Assembly (NCBI GenBank): GCA_009782245.1
Contig: WRKK01000274.1
Location: 1-9,292 of the forward strand
DNA from: Defluviitaleaceae bacterium
GTDB lineage: Bacteria; Bacillota; Clostridia; Lachnospirales; WQUN01
Direction of reading: 5' to 3'
DNA: 9,292 nucleotides
Shown here in pieces: positions 5,129-9,292 of this stretch (the stretch's first letter is position 1; each line of letters begins with the position of its first letter). Position numbers and translations under genes: made by a program. Under the pieces are notes generated by a model. The model did not search any database and was not told the DNA's origin. It saw nothing but the letters and a program-made list of their open reading frames with translations.

Positions 5129-6107
5129 CTGTGCCGAATGCCGCTATTGACAGCCGTGGGTGCGATGTAAACGTGTAATTTTCGTTGACCACCACAGACA
5201 TTAACGTCTGATTTTCGTCATATAGCCGCAAAATTATTTGCCCGTTTTCGTACAGCAACATCACGGTAGTTGGCAGAACAAACCGCCAATCTAAAGGGTT
5301 TTGTATAGGAATTATCGTGAAAAATGCGTTGTTGCGGGTTCTTACTGCTACCGCTTGCCATTCGTCCCAGCTTACTCTGGGGAAAAACACCGATAATTCA
5401 GTATTTGTTAAGTCAACGAGATTTTCGTCCACAATTTGCCCCCAAGTTCCCACAAATTCTACAACATCTTCTTCGGGGTTAAGATTGGCTAAAATTCCTT
5501 GGTTGTCCATTATTCTTATAAAGGTTGACACTCGCAAATCGTCGGCGTTGTACAGGTTTACGGCGAAAAATCTTACCTCCGAAAGCGGCGGCACATTGGG
5601 AAACACAGCATTATTGGCTACTCGTGGCTCTGTGGTTGGAGTGTCGTTGGCTCTCTGCCTTTCATGCCAAATCCGCAATTCTGGCTCTCTGCCTACAAAG
5701 GCAAGTTCTCCACGAACAGGTGCACCAAAAGTACGCTGATTATCTGGGTGCAACTGCAACGGAACGCCCCTAATTATTATGTAATATCTTTCTCGAGGTG
5801 GGATAATTTCCAAGTTGGCGGTGGTTGCGGAAAAATCGGAAAAATCGGAAAAATCGGTTGTTCCGCCTAACGTGAAAACTTCGGCATCTTCGCCTAGCGT
5901 GATTACTTCTTGCGAAAAATTGGCTGAATCGGCGGCGGCAGTTTCAATAATCGAATGTTCTAAGTGCAACGGGTGGGCTATTGCGGCGGGTTGTTCCATG
6001 ATATTTCCAGCGGAATTTTCAGCACTTCCAACATTTTCTTCGTCCCCGCAAGCAACAAAAATCAAGGCAAAAACAATAACGAAAATTTTTAAGTAAGATT
6101 TCAACAT
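5100..6107 (-). CDS. Predicted lipoprotein, unknown family (335 aa)
   Basis: I do not recognise the family. The N-terminus is a lipoprotein signal: MLKSYLKIF, hydrophobic VIVFALIF, then the lipobox VAC with the lipidated Cys at residue 20, predicting attachment to the outer face of the membrane. An acidic low-complexity linker follows (about 21-100), with a triple DFS repeat at 85-93. A folded region (about 105-335) contains RYYIIIRGVPLQLHPDNQ, NADDLRVSTFIRIMDNQG and beta-like strands to the end. The frame is open to a TTG at 6167, but the consensus promoter at 6170-6198 would start transcription near 6162. The ATG at 6107 has a G-rich ribosome binding site (GGGGGGT) seven bases upstream, so I use it. 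The gene overlaps ygjP tail to tail, with no visible terminator. Confidence 0.8.
   Translation of the reverse strand: MLKSYLKIFVIVFALIFVACGDEENVGSAENSAGNIMEQPAAIAHPLHLEHSIIETAAADSANFSQEVITLGEDAEVFTLGGTTDFSDFSDFSATTANLEIIPPRERYYIIIRGVPLQLHPDNQRTFGAPVRGELAFVGREPELRIWHERQRANDTPTTEPRVANNAVFPNVPPLSEVRFFAVNLYNADDLRVSTFIRIMDNQGILANLNPEEDVVEFVGTWGQIVDENLVDLTNTELSVFFPRVSWDEWQAVAVRTRNNAFFTIIPIQNPLDWRFVLPTTVMLLYENGQIILRLYDENQTLMSVVVNENYTFTSHPRLSIAAFGTVTELTRMGF
5831..5857 (-). repeat. In-frame 9-bp microsatellite in the lipoprotein gene
   Basis: Three exact copies of AAAAATCGG (plus-strand reading) encode Asp-Phe-Ser three times. Because the unit is 9 bp, gain or loss of copies changes the linker length without shifting the frame. 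Confidence 0.85.
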
Positions 6108-6169
6108 AGTGCAACCCCCCAAGCAATTAGGCAATTTTGCCAATATTTCAAAATATTTACAACACAAAC

Positions 6170-6198
6170 ATTATACTACAGATTTTTTCGGCTGTCAA
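6170..6198 (-). promoter_or_regulatory. Promoter of the lipoprotein gene
   Basis: The minus strand has a perfect TTGACA (6198-6193), a 17-bp spacer and a perfect TATAAT (6175-6170). The leader of about 55 nt contains an inverted repeat centred near 6135 (GGCAA-TT-TTGCC). The promoter is divergent from that of thrS. Confidence 0.88.
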
Positions 6199-6226
6199 GC
6201 GGTTCGCAAAAAAATATATCAAAAAT

Positions 6227-6255
6227 TTGCAATTTTCGCAAAAATCAGCTATAAT
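6227..6255 (+). promoter_or_regulatory. thrS promoter
   Basis: TTGCAA (6227-6232), 17-bp spacer, TATAAT (6250-6255); the start is inferred near 6262. The predicted 5' UTR is only about 20 nt. Direct copies of TTCGCAAAA at 6203-6211 and 6235-6243 flank the -35. Confidence 0.7.
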
Positions 6256-6265
6256 AATTTCATAA

Positions 6266-6277
6266 AAAGGAGATGAT
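6266..6277 (+). promoter_or_regulatory. thrS ribosome binding site that decides a TTG start
   Basis: AAAGGAGATGAT differs by one base from the full anti-16S complement AAAGGAGGTGAT. The in-frame ATG at 6273 lies inside it and cannot be served by it. The TTG at 6282 sits at a normal distance. Confidence 0.75.
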
Positions 6278-6281
6278 TTTT

Positions 6282-7994
6282 TTGCAAGACCTACAAACTC
6301 TGCGCCACACAACGGCGCACATTATGGCACAGGCGGTAAAACGCCTGTATCCAGCCGTTAAAATAGCAATCGGGCCCGCAATCGCAGACGGATTTTATTA
6401 CGATTTTGAAACCGAAACGCCGTTCGCCCCAGAGGACATTCTCAAAATTGAAAAAGAAATGAAAAAAATTATAAAGGAAAACCACCAAATAACAAGGTTT
6501 GTGCTAACTCCAGAAGAAGCCGCCGCTCGCTTGCAAGACGAACCCTACAAGCTAGAACTGGTGCAAAACCTTGAAGAAGAGCCGTCATTCTACCAGCAGG
6601 GCGAATTTACCGACCTTTGTGCAGGCCCGCATCTGGAATCCACGGGCAAAATACGTGCGTTCAAACTTTTGTCAACCGCAGGTGCGTACTGGCGCGGCGA
6701 CGAACGCAACAAAATGCTCTCACGGATATACGGCACGGCGTTTTTCACAAAAGACGAACTAAAGGAGCATTTGCACCGCTTGGAAGAGGCGAAAAAACGT
6801 GATCACCGCCGCCTGGGCAAGGAAATGTCGCTGTTTGCGTTGTTGGAAGAGGGGCAAGGTTTCCCGTTTTTTTTGCCGAACGGCATGATTTTACGCAACA
6901 CGCTAATTGAATATTGGCGAAAACTGCACAGCCGCGACGGTTACCAAGAAATCTCAACGCCGATAATGCTGACACGCAACTTGTGGGAACGCTCGGGGCA
7001 TTGGGACAACTACAAGGAAAATATGTACGCCAGCGAGATTGACGAGGTTCAGTTTCAAATAAAGCCAATGAATTGCCCTGGGGGAATGTTGGTTTACAAC
7101 TTGGATTTGCATTCTTATCGGGATTTTCCGCTAAAAATGGCGGAGTTAGGGCTTGTCCACCGCCACGAGAAATCTGGCACAATGCACGGTTTAATGCGTG
7201 TCCGCAGTTTTACGCAAGATGACGCGCACATTTACATGACAGCCGAGCAAGTTGAAGACGAAGTTATGCGAGTTATCAACCTCGCCGAAGAAATTTACAA
7301 GGAATTTGGGTTCAAGTTCAGCCTGGAGCTTTCCACTCGCCCAGAAAAAAGTATGGGCACCGAGGAGCAATGGCAACAAGCAACAACGGCTCTACAAAAG
7401 GTTTTGGACAGCAAAGGTTTACCGTACAAAATCAACGAGGGCGACGGTGCGTTTTACGGGCCAAAAATTGATTTCCATTTGGAGGATTGTTTGGGGCGGA
7501 CGTGGCAATGCGGCACAATTCAGCTAGATATGCAAATGCCCGAGCGGTTCGACCTAACGTACATCGGTGCGGACGGTGCGAAACATCGTCCCGTTATGAT
7601 ACACCGCACAGTTTTGGGCAGTATAGAGCGGTTTATTGGCATTTTGACAGAGCATTTTGCAGGTTGGTTTCCAGTGTGGCTTGCTCCTGTGCAAGCGGTG
7701 GTTTTGCCGATCTCCGAAAAGCACCACGAAACGGCGATTGCTGTAACAGAAAAACTGAAATCCCAAAATATCCGCACCTTTTCCGATTTACGTTCCGAGA
7801 AAATCGGTTACAAAATCCGCGAGGCTCGTGAAAAGCGGATTCCGTATATGCTGGTTTTGGGGGATAAAGAGGTTGAAGACGGCACAATTTCGGTACGTGT
7901 GCGCGAAAACAATGAATTGGTTGACAAAGGGGCGATTCCTGTAAATGATGTGATTGAGCAGATTGCTCAACTGGCGAAACTGCCGCAGGTTTAA
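6282..7994 (+). CDS. thrS: Threonyl-tRNA synthetase, TGS-less form (570 aa)
   Basis: The enzyme charges tRNA-Thr with threonine. Residues here are numbered from the in-frame ATG at 6273 (subtract 3 for the preferred TTG start). The editing domain is intact: H12 and H16 in HTTAH, and C116 and H120 in LCAGPH. The catalytic core follows from about 180, with GHWDNYKENMY, motif 2 region HRHEKSGTMHGLMRVRSFTQDDAH, and zinc ligands C268 (KPMNCPGG), H319 (DDAH) and H444 (VMIHRTVLGS). Motif 3 is GSIERFIGILTE. The C-terminal anticodon-binding domain starts near 467 (WLAPVQAVVLP). Compared with E. coli ThrRS (642 aa), the N-terminal TGS domain of about 60 residues is absent, and the protein starts directly at the editing domain. 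The ATG option adds three residues. The gene is monocistronic, with its own promoter and terminator. Confidence 0.95.
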   Translation: MQDLQTLRHTTAHIMAQAVKRLYPAVKIAIGPAIADGFYYDFETETPFAPEDILKIEKEMKKIIKENHQITRFVLTPEEAAARLQDEPYKLELVQNLEEEPSFYQQGEFTDLCAGPHLESTGKIRAFKLLSTAGAYWRGDERNKMLSRIYGTAFFTKDELKEHLHRLEEAKKRDHRRLGKEMSLFALLEEGQGFPFFLPNGMILRNTLIEYWRKLHSRDGYQEISTPIMLTRNLWERSGHWDNYKENMYASEIDEVQFQIKPMNCPGGMLVYNLDLHSYRDFPLKMAELGLVHRHEKSGTMHGLMRVRSFTQDDAHIYMTAEQVEDEVMRVINLAEEIYKEFGFKFSLELSTRPEKSMGTEEQWQQATTALQKVLDSKGLPYKINEGDGAFYGPKIDFHLEDCLGRTWQCGTIQLDMQMPERFDLTYIGADGAKHRPVMIHRTVLGSIERFIGILTEHFAGWFPVWLAPVQAVVLPISEKHHETAIAVTEKLKSQNIRTFSDLRSEKIGYKIREAREKRIPYMLVLGDKEVEDGTISVRVRENNELVDKGAIPVNDVIEQIAQLAKLPQV

Positions 7995-8042
7995 GTAAAA
8001 ATGCAAATCAACAGTTGAAAAATTTTGTTTACCAAAAGTAGG

Positions 8043-8086
8043 GGAGACCGTCCCATGCCCGTCTGGCAGGCGGGTTGGTCTCCTTT
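8043..8086 (+). terminator. thrS intrinsic terminator (branched hairpin)
   Basis: The outer stem is GGAGACC (8043-8049) with GGTCTCC (8077-8083). The inner stem is CCCGTC (8058-8063) with GGCGGG (8069-8074), one G-U pair, loop TGGCA. It is followed by TTTATAATA. It lies between two convergent genes and ends 17 bp from the protease stop codon. In the minus direction it is followed only by CCTACTTTT, so bidirectional action is possible but weaker. Confidence 0.75.
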
Positions 8087-8100
8087 ATAATACTCAAAAA

Positions 8101-8580
8101 TCAGCCAATTTCGTATACTTGTATGGGTTTCTCGCCCTCGGATAATTGCGGCATGGTGGAGCGTTCTTGTAGCAATATTTCAGCGAAATCGTAATTTATC
8201 ATGTAGTTGAAGTATTTTAGGATATTGCAACCAAACAAATTCCGCATCTTGGCATTTGGCGAAAAATATATTCTACAGCCTTGAATTTCACGTTCATTAA
8301 ACATTATAGAGACGTTTTCCAGATAGTGCAACTGTACTTTTGTGTTGTTTGCGGCAGTTGCAGGGTATTTCTCTTTTGGGCATGAATGCAAAAATTCGTC
8401 TGTGTAGCCTAAATGCCTTAAAGTGTCCATACCAATTATTGTGTAATCTGCACCTGTGTCAAGCCTAAATTTGACAGTTTTATGCGAGAGCGAATTACCT
8501 GTAAGCACTTTCACATCAATCAAAATTCTTCCAACTTCGTTTGTTTCAAAGTCAAGTATTATGGTTTTTCGCTTTTTCAA
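8101..8580 (-). CDS. Retropepsin-like aspartic protease (159 aa)
   Basis: This is a single-domain clan AA aspartic protease. The catalytic motif is D41-T-G-A-D45 in FRLDTGADYTII. The second hydrophobic-hydrophobic-Gly element is LFGCNILKYFNYMINYD (about 115-131), which matches the psi-loop pattern of retropepsins (LLG.D.L..F). Such proteins are catalytically active only as homodimers in the known family. There is no signal peptide or membrane segment, so it should be cytoplasmic. The start is TTG at 8580 with GGGAGGG about eight bases upstream. It overlaps the 3' end of the preceding small gene by 29 bp in another frame, which suggests translational coupling. Substrate is unknown. It is unlike a phage or transposon protease, since no gag- or transposase-like genes are nearby. 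Confidence 0.82.
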   Translation of the reverse strand: MKKRKTIILDFETNEVGRILIDVKVLTGNSLSHKTVKFRLDTGADYTIIGMDTLRHLGYTDEFLHSCPKEKYPATAANNTKVQLHYLENVSIMFNEREIQGCRIYFSPNAKMRNLFGCNILKYFNYMINYDFAEILLQERSTMPQLSEGEKPIQVYEIG

Positions 8581-8821
8581 AATAATACCCTCCCACGTGT
8601 ATCATATCGTCATCGCCGTCTATTACCGTTGTTTCTCCCATGGTATCCCCCAAAGAGTTCATTATTTTGCCCGCCTCTTCAGGAGTATCTGTTACGGCGT
8701 AAACATCGCCCATTCGTTTATTTTGCGTTTGTAAGTCTGTTCCCCAGTCAATATTTACCATAACAATCCATTTTCTAGGATATTTCATACTGGCTCTTAA
8801 GGTCCACATTCTTTCTAGCAT
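8552..8821 (-). CDS. Small protein of unknown family, paralog A (89 aa)
   Basis: It begins MLERMWTLRASMKYPRKWIV and contains NIDWGTD, GDVYAVTDTPEEAGKI, LGDTMGETTVIDGDDDMIH and VGGYY. There is no signal peptide or membrane segment. It is about 75-80 percent identical to the upstream paralog over the first 76 or so residues (my alignment by eye). After VGG the tail diverges to YYFEKAKNHNT. The segment encoding this tail contains the ribosome binding site and TTG start of the protease gene. The ATG has GGAGGA six to seven bases upstream. The pairing with an aspartic protease hints that the two act together, for example as substrate, regulator or partner. I do not recognise the family. Confidence 0.8.
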   Translation of the reverse strand: MLERMWTLRASMKYPRKWIVMVNIDWGTDLQTQNKRMGDVYAVTDTPEEAGKIMNSLGDTMGETTVIDGDDDMIHVGGYYFEKAKNHNT

Positions 8822-8875
8822 TTTTATTCCTCCGTTTCAAAAATTATAGATTTGGTGTTTTGTGTTTCCAAGATT

Positions 8876-8905
8876 ATTATAGCAAATTAGCAAAACGATT
8901 GTCAA
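8876..8905 (-). promoter_or_regulatory. Promoter of paralog A and protease
   Basis: The minus strand has TTGACA (8905-8900), an 18-bp spacer and TATAAT (8881-8876), preceded by TGC (extended -10). It is part of the duplicated block; the same TGCTATAATAATCTTG occurs before paralog B. Confidence 0.8.
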
Positions 8906-8982
8906 ATGCTTTTCCAAAATGCCAAAAAACCATCTACCAAAGACAAAAAATTAACCACTATGGGTTTACCATTCTCCAGCAT
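8902..8982 (-). pseudogene. Possible vestigial ORF after paralog B (26 codons)
   Basis: ATG at 8982 lies three bases after GGAGGGG, in the position where the protease start lies after paralog A. It reads MLENGKPIVVNF and stops within the -35 box of the next promoter. It has no similarity to the protease N-terminus, and the GGAGGGG-to-ATG distance is short. It is either a tiny peptide or a remnant; evidence is weak. Confidence 0.2.
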
Positions 8983-9220
8983 ATACCCCTCCTATGTGTA
9001 TCTTGTCGTCATCGCCCTCCATTATCGCTGTTTCTCCCATACTATCTCCCAAAGATTTTCTTATTTTGCTTGCCTCTTCGAGAGTATCCGTTACGGCGTA
9101 AACATCGCCCATTGATTTATTTTGCGTTTCTGGGTCTGTGCCCCAATCAATATTGACCATAACAATCCATTTGTTGATGTATGTCGTACAGGCTCTTAAT
9201 GTCCACATTCTTTCTAGCAT
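8966..9220 (-). CDS. Small protein of unknown family, paralog B (84 aa)
   Basis: It begins MLERMWTLRACTTYINKWIV and shares with paralog A the core VMVNIDWGTD, TQNK, MGDVYAVTDT, EEA.KI, SLGD.MGET and GDDD.IH.GG. Differences are scattered substitutions, many conservative, so both copies look maintained under selection. The tail is shorter (GGVYAGEW) and no protease gene follows. The homologous GGAGG ribosome binding site beyond GG is retained but leads only to a 26-codon ORF. The ATG at 9220 has the same GGAGGA site as paralog A. Transcription would start near 9268 and, with no terminator seen, may continue through paralog A and the protease. Confidence 0.8.
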   Translation of the reverse strand: MLERMWTLRACTTYINKWIVMVNIDWGTDPETQNKSMGDVYAVTDTLEEASKIRKSLGDSMGETAIMEGDDDKIHIGGVYAGEW

Positions 9221-9274
9221 TTTTATTCCTCCGTTTCAAAATCGCAGTTTGCGTGTTTTTTGTTTAGCAAGATT

Positions 9275-9280
9275 ATTATA
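9275..9280 (-). promoter_or_regulatory. Promoter -10 of paralog B (partial)
   Basis: TATAAT (9280-9275) is preceded on the minus strand by TGC, giving an extended -10. It is identical in layout to the paralog A promoter. The -35 would fall just beyond the right edge of the window. Confidence 0.7.
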
Positions 9281-9292
9281 GCACCCGCACAA

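Larger units (their letters stand above)
8605..9280 (-). repeat. Tandem gene duplication with promoters
   Basis: Two copies of a block of about 280 bp, at about 8605-8881 and 9000-9280, contain the -10 element, the leader, the GGAGGA ribosome binding site and most of the small-protein gene. Identity is high in the coding part and around the ribosome binding site, lower in the leader. The 120 bp between the blocks (8882-9000) is unrelated to the sequence downstream of paralog A, where the protease lies. Confidence 0.8.

Noticed and set aside
5100..6167. 355-aa version of the lipoprotein starting at TTG 6167
   Set aside because: It lies just upstream of the predicted transcription start near 6162 and would put 20 residues before a complete lipoprotein signal peptide.
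6199..6272. T-box riboswitch upstream of thrS
   Set aside because: Only about 75 bp separate the divergent promoters from the start, with no T-box core motif and no antiterminator hairpin.
6745..7831. ORFs of up to 145 codons overlapping thrS
   Set aside because: They overlap the conserved catalytic core of ThrRS in other frames and have no family features or start signals.
8456..8763. Plus-strand ORFs of 92-98 codons over the small-protein genes (also 8860-9156)
   Set aside because: They are the antisense of the two paralogs, so their mutual similarity is explained by the duplication; the minus-strand frames have promoters, ribosome binding sites and conservative substitutions.

Overview
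The window looks like a chromosomal segment of a Clostridia-class Firmicute. The left edge is the reverse complement of a 16S rRNA 5' end with the Clostridia-like signature CTTAACACATGCAAGT. The rRNA leader has a Firmicutes-style boxA region (CTTGAAAACTGAATA). Most genes have strong GGAGG-type ribosome binding sites, TTG starts occur, sigma-A type promoters (TTGACA-17-TATAAT/TATAGT) are plentiful, and a minimal iscR-iscS-iscU cluster is present. I cannot place it below class level.

Layout, left to right. (1) 1-63: 5' end of a 16S rRNA gene on the minus strand, leaving the window to the left. (2) 64-308: its transcribed leader. (3) About 316-1217: eight complete units of about 109 bp, which form NINE tandem near-consensus promoters all pointing at the rRNA operon. 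This is the most unusual element of the window. (4) 1207-1831: a two-gene minus-strand operon (48-aa acidic protein, then a 154-aa secreted protein). It has its own promoter at 1912-1940 and runs into the rRNA promoter array with no visible terminator. (5) 1982-4219: iron-sulfur cluster assembly operon iscR-iscS-iscU, with an inverted repeat in the iscR 5' region and short direct repeats between iscR and iscS. (6) 4225-4405: non-coding segment with a GC-rich double-hairpin repeat and an intrinsic terminator, bracketed by a 12-bp direct repeat. (7) 4421-5128: YgjP-family (DUF45) zinc metalloprotease, overlapping tail to tail with (8) a predicted lipoprotein on the minus strand (5100-6107). (9) 6227-8086: thrS with its own promoter and terminator, encoding a threonyl-tRNA synthetase that lacks the N-terminal TGS domain. 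(10) 8101-9280: a minus-strand cluster with two tandem paralogous small genes of unknown family, each with its own promoter copy. The second overlaps a retropepsin-like (DTGAD) aspartic protease gene.

How they work together: the Isc genes form one regulated pathway, with a sulfur donor (IscS), a scaffold (IscU) and an Fe-S-sensing repressor (IscR). thrS and the rRNA operon are growth-related. The small-gene/protease cluster has no recognised role; the overlap and duplicated regulation suggest a functional unit. The rRNA promoter array could load many RNA polymerases per operon, which would make sense if the genome has few rRNA operons, but that cannot be tested from this window.
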